Positions 42,466 to 56,400 of a stretch of DNA of 64,000 bases are shown piece by piece (within the stretch, counting starts at the first letter, position 1; each line of letters begins with the position of its first letter). The notes under the pieces were generated by a model that was given only the letters and a program-made list of their open reading frames with translations, was not told the origin of the DNA and ran no database searches. The translations under genes were made by a program, and so were the position numbers. Source of the DNA: Geotrypetes seraphini (lineage: Eukaryota > Chordata > Amphibia > Gymnophiona > Dermophiidae); contig NC_047094.1 in the NCBI RefSeq assembly GCF_902459505.1, positions 27,389,241-27,453,240 of the forward strand, in the 5' to 3' direction.

Positions 42466-43112
42466 TAACATAGAAAAATGGCGACAGAAAAGGGCCATAG
42501 CCCATCAAATCTGCCCACTTTATTGACCCTCCCCCTTAACTACCCTCTGAGAGATCGCACTCTGATGACCCATCCCCTTAACTCTACCCTCTTAGAGATC
42601 CAACATGGGCATCCCATTTATTCTTAAAGTCTGGCACGCTGCTGGCCTCGATCACCTGCACTGGAAGCTCATTCCAATGATCAATCACTCTTTTGGTAAA
42701 GAAATACTTCCTGGTGTCGCCATGAAATTTTCCGCCCCTGATTTTCAGCGGATGCACTCTTGTGGCCGAGGGCCCTTTAAGAAAGAAAATATCATCTTCC
42801 TCCTCGAGACGACCAGTGATATACTTAATGTCTCAATCATGTCACCCCTCTCCCTACGTTCTTCGAGAGAGTATAGCCGCAATTTGTTCAGCCTTTCCTC
42901 GTACAAGAGTTCCTTGAGCCCCGAGACCATCCTGGTGGCCATTCGCTGAACCGACTCAACTCTCAGCACATCTTTACGGTAAAGTGGCCTCCAGAATTGT
43001 ACACAGTACTCCAGATGAGGTCTCACCAAGGTTCTGTACAATGGCATTAGGACCTCGGGCTTCCGACTAACAAAACTTCTACGGATACAACCCAGCATTT
43101 GTCTAGCCTTGG
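42466..43112 (-). mobile_element. CR1-like LINE reverse transcriptase end and 3' region, minus strand
   Basis: Minus-strand frame with TLVRPHLEYCVQFWRPLYRK, ESVQRMATRMVSGLKELLYE and LEERRERGDMIETLSI, then a 3' region reversed at the left (ACATAGAAAAATGGCGACAG). The longest CR1 piece here. Confidence 0.9.
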
Positions 43113-43192
43113 ATGAATAGTGCGATCATAAGCAGCAAGAACAGCCTCACAAGCATATAGCTATCAGGAAGGCTTGCATTTAACCAGACAAT

Positions 43193-43740
43193 AGGAGGCC
43201 GATATTCAGGGCTATTTAGCCGACTGGGAATGGCTCCCTGCTGACTAAATAAACACTGGCGATATGTAGTGGGAGATAGCTGTCTGACTCCTGCTCAATA
43301 TCCAGCTTAGTATAGTGAATATATAATAAGTAATTAATTAGTTGGTAGGGAGGTTGGGTTCAAGCCGATGATGTTATGAGGAGTGAGAGAAAAGAAGTTT
43401 CCTTTCTCTTGAAAGAAATCCCAGAATGGGAAGATTTACTCCATAATCTGAGGCTTGTCCCTGCATATTAAATTTTTTAAAAATTAACAATTAAATTTAA
43501 TAAATATCTTCTACAGTTTTTTGACTTTTCAATGGTTTTTAATATATATATTTAATTAATAGACAACCATTTAATTTGTAGTTTCTTGTTGTATTACAGC
43601 TATGTCATGTAACATATCCCATCACTGCCAGTATTCAGTGGCTCACTGGCTAAGCTTGCCAGCCAGATAGAGCCACATAAAAGGGTGGTCTACTTTTAGC
43701 CATTGAGTCTTAGCTGGCTAGCTGCTGAATATTGGCCTAC
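43193..43740. mobile_element. GCCGATATTCAG-type MITE
   Basis: Left GGCCGATATTCAGGGCTATT pairs with GCTGAATATTGGCC at the right. The AT-rich centre has no frame. Shorter relatives sit near 28245-28490 and 36545-36605. Confidence 0.6.
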
Positions 43741-44342
43741 CCGGTTAGCTCTTGGCCAGCTAAAAATAGACTGGAAATTCAGGGCCGGTTGCTAAATATG
43801 AATTTATGGGTTTGCCGCAGACTGCAGGAGATCGCTGGTGATCTTCCGCAGCCTGAATATTGGGGAGAGGTGGGTGTCCCTACTAGGCAATGGTCAGGAG
43901 ACTGCCTATCTAAGTACTGACTGTGAGGAAGGCTGGCTTAACCGTTTGCCAAAACTAGACATTTGCCTAGGGTGGCAGCTTCTTGAGAAGAAGGAAATGT
44001 TAATATTTAATAAACATATGAAGTACAATTGTGCATTGTTATAGGATTGTTGTGGAATGATCATAATTGTTGAGTTTAATTATCAAAATCATTAGGCCTG
44101 AAATGTAGTAGAAAGGGACACAAGACTGACCCTGGATCTGAATATCATCAGTGTGGCATCTCCAACTTATTTAATTAAAATATACCAATGACAAATAACA
44201 TTTTGTTGTAGAAAATAATGACAGGTTTTATACCACATGAATTATGAACTGAATTTCTAAGAAAATAAAGAGAGAATCAATGCTAAACAAAGAAAGCTAT
44301 GAAAACAAAACAAAAAAAGACAGCGATCATTTGTAATTGGCT
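43741..44342. other. Spacer and likely 3' untranslated region of gene B
   Basis: AT-rich sequence without recognised repeats. The part next to 44343 is probably gene B 3' UTR on the minus strand, with a possible ATTAAA at 44175-44170. Confidence 0.35.
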
Positions 44343-44429
44343 CTAAGTTTTCTCCCACTCCTTCTTTCTTAATTCATTTCTTCTGACTTTTCCGGTAATA
44401 GTCTTTGGCAGCTGCTCAACAAATTCCAT
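44343..44429 (-). CDS. ACSM3: Gene B last coding exon and stop
   Basis: The exon is 87 nt with its stop at 44345-44343, and has acceptor TTCATCTAG. It encodes [20 protein letters not shown] and ends RKKEWEKT; the first Met replaces Val of gene A. The intron before it is only 397 bp. A possible ATTAAA poly(A) signal lies on the minus strand at 44175-44170, which is weak evidence. Confidence 0.93.
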   Translation of the reverse strand: MEFVEQLPKTITGKVRRNELRKKEWEKT

Positions 44430-47400
44430 CTAGATGAATAAAATGGAAAAAGGGAGACGGTAAGGGATAGTTACACCACCACATTCAAAGCAGTTTACGT
44501 ACAGGTACTCAAGTATTTTCTCTATCTGTCCCGTTGGGCTCACAACCTATCTAATGTGCCTTGGGCAGTGTAGGATTCTCATTTGTGCCTACCTGGCCCC
44601 TCAGCTCTAAAGCAGAGATACGACTGTGCATCCTCCCCTCCACCCCAGGAAGATCTCTCCTGATGGAAACCGCCCGCAAACGCTCCTACAGCCACTTCAG
44701 CTTTGGAACCAACTCCCCCCTCAACTGAGATCACAGAACTCATGGATGACCTTCCGAAGAGGAGCAAATAGTATGAGTATAAGGTTCTACGACTGCTAAA
44801 TCCTTCATATATTATTCTCTACTTACCTTCCTAGGATACTTGTAAGGGGCTGTAACGTTTTTCACATGCTCCTGTAGCTCTCTGGTCAGTTTTTCTAGAT
44901 CATGTGACTTATAAGACTCTGACAATACTACAAAGGCTTTCACAATCTGGAAAGAAGCATTCATTAACATTAGGGAAGCATAGTGACTTTCACTGTGCAG
45001 TGATCTTAACTTTAAATGGGGCATAGGAGAGTGCAACCTGCACAGAACAGCAGGTACAATGCTGGCTGCCTTGTTGGATACGCGTTGCTGGACAGACCTT
45101 ACAGATTAGCTTGGAATGTTGCCATCATTTGCTCTGTTAGGAAAGGATAGGATAGGGCAAGGGTAGGCAATTCCGGTCCTTGAGAGCCGGAGCCAGGTCA
45201 GGTTGTCAGGATCGCTACACTAAATATGCATGTGATAGATTTGCATCTCAAGGAGGCAGTGCATGCAGATCCATCTCATGCATATTCATGGTTGAGATCC
45301 TGAAAACCTGACCTGGCTCCGGCTCTCGCGGACCGGAATTGCCTATCCCTGGGATAGGGGATGGGATTTGATATACCACCTTTCTTGGGTTAGAATCAAA
45401 GCAGTCTAAATATTATATACAGGTACTTATTTTTGTACCTGGAGCGATGGAGGGTTAAGTGACTTGTCCAGAGTCACAAGGAGCTGCAGTGGAATTCAAC
45501 CCCCCCCCCCCTCAATTTCTCAGCCAGCTACACAAACCACTACATTATAAGATCATCTGAGCAGAAGACTGAAATCAATGTACATCTAGTAATGTATCAA
45601 GTGCTTGAGGACTGTCAATATTGACTTTTCCTTTGATTTAGTGATACCGACAATTCCTTTGGCCGTGATATTAACAAGAATAGATTATTCCAGGTCATTT
45701 TGAATTTGTAAGTTATAGGAAATGTGTTTCTACTGTATATTACAATTATTCCCATTTGTAAAATCCAAACTCAAAATCATAGGAATAAAATTGGGCAACC
45801 ACTATGGAACAACCAAAATAGGAACAACCTTCCTCACTAATCCCTCCCCCCCCCTTTTTTACAAAAGCGCACAAAAGGTTGGTATGATGAATGCTGTACT
45901 CCAACGGTCAAAGAGTTTCTATGAGCGTCGAAATGGCGCAGAGCATTCAGTACGCTGTCCGGCGCTAAAAACCTCTTGTGCGGTTTTGTAAAAGAGGGGA
46001 GTAAGTGCTGTCTTTGATATGTCTCTGGGCTCAGTTTTCCTCTTCTTAAATTGTCAGGATTATTTACTATCGTTGTGACAGACTGCTCTTTTCTTTCATT
46101 GCTTTAACTAATAGTAAAGGCTGGATCTTCTCCATAGTCACAGAATTGGGGGGAGGGGGAGCAATAATCAGTCACCAGGTCATCTGAATTCTTGACCAAC
46201 AAATCTCATTTTCTTCTGATCAGATCTACCAAGTTTCTTCTGCCTCCCACATCTCATCTTTCAGGTGAGACTGTGTCCATCTAGCTAGTTCTAGCTGGTT
46301 TTAAGAAAGGTTTGGACAATTTCCTGGAGGAAAAGCCCATAGTCTGTTATTAAGACATGAGGGAAGCCACTGCTTGCCCTGGATCGGTAGCATGGAATTT
46401 TGCTACTCTTTGGGGGATTCTGTATGGAATGTTGCTACTATTTGGGGTTCTGGAATCTTACCCCCTCTTCTACAAAGCCACGCTAGCGGCTGCTGTGCGG
46501 TAACGGCCCCGAAGCCCATAGAGATTTAAAGGGCTTCAGGGCTGTTGCCGCGCGGCTTTGTAGATGAGGGGGTTAGTTACTCTGAGATAATGGAATATTG
46601 CTACCCTTTGGGTTTTGATCAGGTACTAGCGACCTGGATTGGCCACTGTGAGAACAGGCTACTGGGCTTGATGAACCATTGGTCTGACCCAGTAAGCCTA
46701 TTCTTATGTTCTTAATCTTCAGAATTCTACTATTACATCACATTCCAAATGTTTCTTTATCATCTCTTTGCTAAAAGCTCTTGTTCCCTTTGTGTTCTAC
46801 TCCTGAGAAGATACATGCACCCAGTTGCGTTATGTTTAACCTTAAATCGCAGTCTCCCCTAAGAAATTAATTATTTGACCAAACAGATATTTTTTACAAA
46901 ACTAAAGAAACGGGTTCTCGGCTAATAGCAGTAAGTTATTTAGTTGTGCTGTTCTCATCTTACCTCTCCTCTGATGGGATCAGGACTGCTGACAACGGCG
47001 GATTCGGTCACGGCTGGATGTTCTATTAATGCACTTTCTACTTCAAAAGGTCCTATCCTGTACCTACAGAGGAAAGGACCCAGTTGGTAGATAATTTGCA
47101 TATCCACGCAAAGCAAAGTTAAAAGATGACAAATTAAACAATCACGCTCTTACCTGGAGAAGACTGCAAAGCAAACCCTACTGCTTTCTATTGCTTGAAT
47201 GCCAAGAAATTGTTTCTTATTAAATCAAACTCGATAATATCCCCTCAGTGTATTTGACTTTGCACGTTTCGGGTTATGTACCAGGTCTCTTGGATGCAAA
47301 TTGATTTAGGCTATAATTTTCAGCAGCATTCCAACACCACGAACCAGTGAATTTGCTATGGGGAGATTCTACCGCTCTTATTTCCCCCTGCAATTGTTTG

Positions 47401-50400
47401 GCCAACATGGTCAGGCTGTAGCCTTCCTAGGCACTCTGGCCACCGATAGGATCCAAGTGAAGTTCAAAGGCTGAGTCTGAGGTCAGAAAAAGCTCAAGGA
47501 GTGGATCCTGCAGAAAACTTGGATGATAATCCAGATAGAATATAATCTGTCTGACCAGATTATAAATATTAGACTTAGAAATATTGTGCAGTGTGTGTGG
47601 GGCTAAGGCTGCATTTAAACTAGCAGTTTAAGCTCTTAAATGCCGCAAAATTCAGTGTGAAGAATGCCAGACAATGTGAAGACAACATCACTGCTTTCCT
47701 GGTTGCAAAGGATGAACATGCACGGGTCTCTGGACAGAGGTGAAGATCTGGATATGAGAGAATAGCCTCCCTCTCTTACCCAAAGCAGCAGCGGCAGCCG
47801 GTCAGCAGAGGCAGCGCTGAAAACAGGCTGCTTAAAGCCAGCCCCAGCAGGGCCTTTCCTCTACCGCATAGGAAGTGACATGTCAGAGGAAAGGCCCTGC
47901 CGGAGCTGGCCACAAATAGCCTGCTTTCAGCGCTGCCTTTGCTGACTGGCTGCTGCTGCTGCTGCTGCTTTGGCTGAGGGAAGGAGGGAGGGGGATTCAT
48001 GGCTCAGGACCGCTGCTGCTTTGAGGCTGGAGAGAGGGAAGGAGTGGTTTGTGGGTCCGGACCACTGCCGCGTCTGCTGCTTCAGGACTTGAGAGAGGGA
48101 GGAGGAGTTAATATTGATCATTGAGATCTGGCGTTAGACACTCCTTTTCCCTCCTCCATCTCTTTGATGTCTGGCCACCACAGGCCTCATTGCCTCCTCA
48201 GTTCTTCTAGGGCTAATAAAATGAACTCTGCAAGCTGCTCATCCCTGCAGGGTGCAGGGGAGATGGATGGATAAGGGGGGGGGGGGGAGAATAAGTGACC
48301 CAGAAAGAAGGGAGGAACAGATGCTGGACCTACAAGTGGAGGCGGGGGCATGATAGAGAGAGGAAGAGAGTGAGGTGGGCAGAGAGAAAAAACTATTTTT
48401 ACAGTAACTCTCAAGCAACCAGAAACTACAGTTAGCCATCATCCACCATGGGTGCCGGAAAACTGAGAGTTTATAAAATGGGCTTATAATGTAAGGGGTT
48501 TTTGTACTCATTAACAAGAGGGTTCATAACACGTCCAAGCTGAAAGTGATGGGGAAAGAGAAGCATGATGGGTGTTGGACCAAAGAGGGACACTGTCACA
48601 TGTTTTGAGTATTTGTTCAATTGTACTGGGGATACGTAAAGCAGGATGCACGGCTGAGACCAAAACCCCAGTGATTCCTAAATCTTCCCCCTGGAGTAGA
48701 AGAAGAACTGAGAGTCCAACAGGAAAGAAGCTCATGCTTGCTGCTAGGCGAGTTCTCTCGGCTAGCTGGACGTGCCCAGAGCTTTCTGCAGTGGAACAGT
48801 CGTACCGAGGGATGCTTTGTGATTGAGACAGAATTGCTGTCAGCATGGGCGAATGGGAATTTAGAAAACGTGTGAGTGATGTGGGAACCACTTTTAAAAA
48901 ATAAGAGTGGTCAATACACAGTGGCATGATATGAAATGGGAACTTACATGGTTTATTAATCTTGTTATACCGCTCATTTATTTCACGGTCCAAGCGGTTT
49001 ACAGAATGTAATAAAAGTAAAATAAAATAAAATAAATATACAAAAAGAACTTCATTATTAGATAGTATAGACCTGGCCCATATAAACAGCAAACATACTA
49101 AGAAACATTCACTCTTAAAAAAAAACAACAAAAAAAAAAACTCCATTGAGCAGAATAAATCTAACCATACAAACACCAACCATACCAAAAAGCATTCATT
49201 CCTAAATAAAATCATAAAAATACCATTGAATTTTAAAATTTCACCAGACTGCCGACTGAAGATCTAGAACATTTAGAATATGTGAGTAATATCGGATTGA
49301 TTTAAATCTTGCCCGAATGCTTGTTTAAAAAACAACAACTGTTTTTAACATAATTTTTGGAAAGATTTTAAATTTGCCTCTAATCTCAACTCTCATGGCA
49401 TATGGTTCCATAAGTTTGGAACTGCAAAGTAGAACGCTTTATTTTGAGTAGATTCCCATCTAGCTCTATAAACACATGACGTGAGATAGGAATTATGAAG
49501 TGGGGGGGAGGGAATTGGGGTTGGGAGTGGGTGTTATGACTGTGGAATGAAGTTTTGCTGACAACTTACATTTAAAATTAATTTTAAAAAAAATTAACAA
49601 CCCCCCTTTTTTTTAACCATACGGCCTCTTTTACAAAGCCGTGTGGCAACAGCCCCGAAGCCCTTTAAATCTCTATGGCAGGGGTAGGGAACTCCGGTCC
49701 TCGAGAGCTGTATTCCAGTCGGGTTTTCAGGATCTCCCCAATGAATATGCATTGAAAGCAGTGCATGCAAATAGATCTTATGCATATTCATTGGGGGAAA
49801 TCCTGAAAACCCGACTGGAATACGGCTCTCGAGGACCGGAGTTCCCTACCCCTGCTCTATGGGCTTCGGGGCCACTAGTGCGGCTTTGTAAAAGAGGCCG
49901 ATAGTGTGGTCTTTAGCGCCGGCTGCGGCAGTAACAGCTCCGATGCTCATAGAAATTGAGCTGTTACCGCCGTGGCCGGCGCTAAAAATTGCGCTACGGT
50001 TTTGTAAAAATAGTTAAGCATTTTTTTTAAAATCACCAGTAGTTGTCCAATGGTATTCAGCTGCTTCAGATCATGCTGAAAATGTTAATTTGAAAATAAG
50101 AAATTAGAAAAAAAAATTTACCCAGAAGATATAATGATGTCATCAGATCGGGACACAAACCAGAAATATCCATCTTCATCCTGAATCGCTCTGTCTCCAG
50201 TAACATAAAAATTTCCCCGTAGAGTTGAGGCTGTTTTCTCAGGCTCATCCTGGTTAAATAGCAAAACTGTTTCTAAATGCAAGAAATCTTTTTCACATGC
50301 CACAAGATTGTCTGAAGTGAGTATAATGCTGGAGGTTTCAAATAGTCAGCTTTAACAAGGCAGTGCAAGGTTAATTTTTCCAGGATTATGAATTGTACGA

Positions 50401-53400
50401 GCATGGATGACATCTAATTGGAAGCAACAAGCATCTCCAGGGTGTTTTAGTAGTATCAGCCACAGTTCATTGCCTGGCTGAAAAAGCAAATCTGTGTATT
50501 AAAAAATAAAGAAAACTTGGGGGCCCTGGAGGATGTTTTAAATGGTTTGAACCTATATGAGTCTGAGGTGGATTCTAGTGGATGATGAAGAACATGATGT
50601 AATGAAGCCAATAAGAACATAAAAGCTGCGTTTATTCAGGAGCACAGAACCATTGTAACATTCACATTTGTCAAACAGTAAAGGTTCAGAAGATGAGAGC
50701 CTATCCTTAAGTTATAGAGTTTAGGTAAATCTCAGCATCTTGGGGTTTTTGTTTGGGTTTATTTTAGTTAAGACGCTGACAGTTTTTTCCACGCAGCGTT
50801 TGGATTGGGTCTTTTGGTGCAATATTACTAAGTTGACCATACGTCCCATTTTGGGATCCCTGTCCTGTTGTCCCCACACACAGCTTCGGGACGCCGAAAT
50901 GTCCTGTTTTCTGGGGGTCCTGTCCCGTTATGAGGAAAAAATGAAATGGTCACGTTAAGTATTACAAGCCCGAGCCATTCCTTCACATTAACTATAACAG
51001 CGCCATCTAGTGGAGGCCGAAACATGGACCGTGTTGGGTTCAAAGATATAAGTGAAAGGACTCTATTTAAAGCTTTGTGTTTTACATATGTGATATATTT
51101 TTTATGATCATTTTCAATAAATTATAATTGCCCAAAGTTCATGTGCACAGTCCCTTCCCCACTTGTTTTTTGTTCTGCTTTGCTTTGCGTGGGGTTGAGT
51201 TTTCCTGGTTTTTTTCCTACATTTACTAATTAAATAATGAATGCATATAAAGGGATAAACAAACTTGCCCTGAAGACCCACAATGAATGTGCATGAAATA
51301 AATTTGCATATGAGAGGTCTCTAATGAATGCAAATTCACCTCATGCATATTCATTGTGGGTTTCCAATGAATGCAAATTTACCTCATGCATATTCATTGT
51401 AGGTCTCTTGAAGACCCACCCAGATGACTGTGGGATCCCAGGTTTGGGAGCTCTGATATACAAGAGAATTGTATGAGCATCCTGCCACATAGAGGGATAT
51501 GGGTTTGATTCCATTTCCGAATACAAGTCCTACAAATGCACTCACTCAGCTGCCCCTCACTATCTCTCTTCACTTATCTCCCCCTATGAGTTGGAGGACA
51601 CTTGTGCAGTGCACATCATTCTGATCTGGACAATTCCATTCTGGTTTCTTTGTACTCTTCTAGGCGTGGAATCCTGCCATCCACCAGCCTTCCTGTTCAC
51701 CTGTTACCCCTATCGCAATCCTTTCCTGGCATCTCTCCTTATATTCCCTCCACCTCAGCAGGGATCTCCTCTCCTTCCTTTCTCAACTACCCCCCTCTCT
51801 TTAATTCTTCCAAAGGTTGACAATTCACACACGCTGCCGATCTGAGGCCGGCCCAACATCTTCTCTCTACTGTGGCCTGCCCTCTTTGACATAACTTCCT
51901 TTTGTCCGCTGGGGTGGATCAATCACAGAGCGATGCGGGACCAGGAAGGAAGTGCAACAGTCGCGCTCCTGCTTTGTGCGTCACTCTGTACAGAGAAAGG
52001 CAGCCGTCCAGCAGGTGACTGCACTGGACCACTGCCACTTAAAAAAGGTACTGGGGGGCTGCGGGCTACTGCTTCGGGCTTTGGGTTGCAGGCTGCTTCT
52101 TCGGGTGACTTTGGGCTGCAGAAAAATATGTTTTCTTGCACTAGCTTCAAAAACTTTCCAGAACAGAAAAATGCAGAGCAAAAAAGAAGAAACAGTAGGA
52201 TTATGCTAACTTTCAATTTAAGCCCCAGGCCAGATTTTTACTTAACTCTCCATGATTGTCCCATCCTGTTTAGAAATCCACACTCTACACTCTCTTTTAA
52301 GGATCAAACCACTGAATTTTTGAAGTGAGCTTTTCAAGTCCTATATATCCTGAGACAATTTGTTCTTTTCTGATGAAACACAATTTAAGAAGGGTGGTAC
52401 AAAGCTGCTGTTTCGGGTTGCGGGCTTCCCAGCACCAGACGCCCCAATGTGTAGAGGAGGAAAAACCAAGAAAAAAATTCTGAACCAAATTTTTTTTTCT
52501 TGTTTTTTCATGCTCTACTGGTGGGTGCGTCTTATGGTCAGGTGCATCGTATTGACCGAAAATACGGTAATAATTTTTAGTATGGCATGAGCAAATATAT
52601 TTCAAGATAAAACTTAAATTCTGCTAAAGGAACAGCCTTTGCTGAAGTGATGGTACAAAGTTAAAAAAACAACAACCACTCTGCTGTATTACCATAAAAA
52701 TACATTGCATTTAGGAAACGTGCTCCTTACCGTGTAATGAGTGAAGAGAGAAAATGGTCTGGTGGGTTTTACACGGACAGCGATCTCACCTTCCGTCCCA
52801 GGAGGCAGAATATTTCCATCGTCATCTATAATCTGAAAGAGTAAAATATAGTTAGACCAAACTTTTTAAATAAAAGCCAATATTCAGAGCTACTTATCCA
52901 GATGTTATGTTACGTGCAATCTTATATGGTAGGTACTGCTACCTGAATTAGTACGAATCAGAACCATTGTTGGAATTTCAGTGGCATTATTCAGACAGTC
53001 CAATATCAACAACTGGGTGAATGAATAAACTGAATATTGTTCCAAGGAAATGTAACAAACAACAGCAAAAAGGGAACAATAATGAAAGTTACTAATGCCT
53101 TTCTAGAACAGCGCTCAGAATCCAAGAATGGAATATTGAAAGCTCAGCGTGGGGACCTAACCCCTACAGAGACTTTCACTGAATCTATCATTGCACCGTC
53201 TAATTTGAAAGGTTATTAAAATAACTTCATAAAGTGGTAAATAATTCTTAAATCTCCATAAAGTGCATGAAATGTCCAATGCTTAGCAAATGCAAAAAAT
53301 GGTGTAAGCCAAAAAACTTAACTTCAATGTCTGAACAGCAATGGTCCGGCGGGGTTCTGACGCGTTTCGCCAAACCGGCTTCCTCAGAGAACCCGCTGTG

Positions 53401-56400
53401 CTGTAAGCAACCTCAAATATTGATTCTCCCTAGTTCAAAAGGAAAAAGCTCTCAAAGGAAGCCGGTTTGGTGAAACGCGTCAGAACGCCTCATTCCACCA
53501 GTGCCTAAGAGCCAATCACATCAGTGATGTCACAATGGCTTCATTATCCTTGGCTCACATAAGAATCAGAGTATGAATGGCCACAACCACTGACCCGCAA
53601 GCTTTGCTTTGAAGAATGCTAGTGTAGAAGGACCGAGGCTGAAATAGACACTAGAAAATGACATGGGATTATTTCCCACGGTTATCCGCAGGGGCGGGGA
53701 CGGTGACAAATTTTGTCACCGTGTCATTCTCTAGTTTGCAACAATAATCAGTCCATTAACCACTAGAGGCTAAATTCATTGTATGGTACCCAAAAATTGG
53801 TGCAAAAAAAAAAAAAATTGGAGCTAAACAGCATTTTTTAAAGGGTGCCTAAAAAAATAGGTATCCTTTATAGAACAGTGCATTGCGTCAGAAACCACGC
53901 CCAGCTTCCGATGCAAGGATTTACATCAACTGAAACCTGGTCTAAATCCTGGCCCACAAATTGGGTACAGATCCCCTTAATTCTATAACACTGTGTGCAT
54001 TTTTGAAAGAATGCCCCTGACCTGCCCATGTCCCTCCCATCATTAGGCCCCCTTTTCAAATCTGCTTGGAAACTGTTAGGTGCTATTTCATAACTGGGTG
54101 CACAAGTAGGGTTACCAGATTTTTCTCCGGAGAAACCTGGACATATGGCCCTGCCCCATTCCGCTTCTAGACACTCCTTCTTCTGCCCCATTCTGCCTGT
54201 AGCCTCACCTCCCGCAAAGCCTTGTCTTTGTTTTTCGACCTGGCCATGTCTGGAGGGTTTCCAAGCATGCGCGGATGCGTGTGACATCATCCACATATGC
54301 TCAAAGGCCTTCCAGAAGACATGTTCGGGTTTTCCCAGATGTCTGATAACTCTATGCACAAGTGTACTCCCACATGGATCTGCCATATTTGGTCCCTCTT
54401 GGTGCCTTGCTTCTGTTATAATGATTTCCTGTGCTAGGTTTCCAGAAGAGACCGTCAGTTTGTGCAAGCAGTTCTGTAAAATCTTTTTACTTCGTGAGCA
54501 CCAACTTTCCCTCCAACTCTCTTGGGTTTTGTCAGACTTCTATATATTCAATGTCTCTTTCAGAGACATAATCCTGGCAACTTGGGAGTCCCACATATGA
54601 GAATATTATGCCTGCTTGTCCTCAGAAAAAGCAAAGATACTTACCTGTAGCAGATGTTCTCTGAGGACAGCAGGCCTATATTCTCACAACCTGTAGACTT
54701 ATGGAATTTTATATTTTGATGTATGTGTGGGTTTGGCCAGTTTTGGCCTTAAATGATATTTGTCGTTGATGCGACGTATATGTTATATGTAATTTGATTT
54801 GATATGTAAGTATGCAATTTGTGTCTGAAGTGTTTTATACGATAAATATAAATTTTTTATTTTGTATGTTAATATGTAACTCGCCCTGGAAAAGGGCGGG
54901 TGAGAAATAAACAAACAAACCTGCCCACCTCCCCTGGTTAGCTTTGCTACTGAACTGATGGTCCTTCAAGTCAATGGCAGGAAGGCACCGGCACACGTGT
55001 GGTATGGGCACTATCTTAAAAATTTTAAAGTGACAGTGCAATTGGCAGTGTCCGTACTGGGTTCCATGGATGACATCACCCACATGTGAGAATAAATGCC
55101 TGCTGTCCTTGGAGAACACCTGCTACAAGTAAGCATATTTGCTTTCTATAAACCATGCCTAACTAAGCATGGCTTATAGAATACCTCTTTTTTTCGACAC
55201 CAATTTTTTGGGTACCATATATAGAGTTTAGCCCTACCCATATACCAGCTCTGAATATCCAGGTTTAATTCAACCACTGTGGCTGGCATTGAAAAAACCA
55301 GTTCAGTTTTTTTGTGGCGAAGGCTCATTTAGGGGCCCTTGTACAGAATTCTGCTAGAATCCAGTCTTAGTACATTTTAAATGTGGGACTTTCCAGCGTG
55401 CTAAGGCCATACCAGTGAAAAGTTAATGTTAGGAGATGGTAAGTGCTCCTGTATTAACTTCATGTCAGTAAGTGCTAATTTGAATGCTCTAGCTGGAGAA
55501 TATGTCCCTGCCCATGACACGCTCTCTCCTGAAAAAATGAAATAAAAATAAATAACATGTAATTAGTGACTTAACCCTCCCCTGGTTTTATCTTTACTTT
55601 TAGTTTTCTTTTGTTTTTGTTTTTTTTTAGAATTGTATTTATGATAATTGTTGTTAATCCCTTCCCTCCTTACATGTACTATTGTATTAGTAATGAATGT
55701 TATGTTTGTTGGTTTTTAATATTTTACATAATTTTGGAACTTGTGCAAATCGCATTGGATTTGGACTATGTGAGGTAATCAAAGAAACTAAATAAACTTG
55801 AAACTTGAAACTAAATAAACTTGAAACGCACTGACAGGCAAATTATCTCAAAACACTTTAATGCGATTTGCGGCAAGCCTTTCTTCCTGCATTAAGCATG
55901 CATTAGTGCTTAGTAATGTGGTTTAGTAAAAGGTCCATTTAAGTCTTTTTAGAAAAACAATTACCGTATTTTCACGCATATAACATGCGCGTTATACACG
56001 ATTTTTACAAACCGTGCATAACCTTGCGCATTATACGCATGAGCGTGTTGTACAATTTTTTTTTTCATTCCGATCCGGCATCCTCCCCCCTGCTCACATC
56101 ACCCCCCTCCCCCGCGATCCTACATCCCCCCCCAGCACCGCAAAACATCTCTTACCCGATTGGGTACCGGCACCAGCACCAATGCACAGGACGTGCCAGT
56201 GCCAGTGCCCGAAGATCCTCCTTTGTTGTTGCTGGGCTGGACTGTGCTGGGCGGTGCGAGGGAGATCCTCCTTCTTCCTCGTGCCGGGCTGGACTGGGCT
56301 TTGAGCATTTGCGCATGCTCAAAGCCTTCTGGTCTCGCTCTCTCCGAGATTCTCAATCTGATGTAGGATCGCGGGGGAGGGGGGGGTGACGCGAGCGGGG

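Noticed and set aside
48511-49215. 234-codon minus-strand frame
   Set aside because: Composition is low-complexity Phe/Leu in the first part, it overlaps a reversed LINE tail, and no protein family is recognisable.
54145-54600. 151-codon plus-strand frame with an overlapping frame on the other strand
   Set aside because: It lies inside MITE sequence beginning at the AGGGTTACCAGA end and has no splice context or family resemblance.
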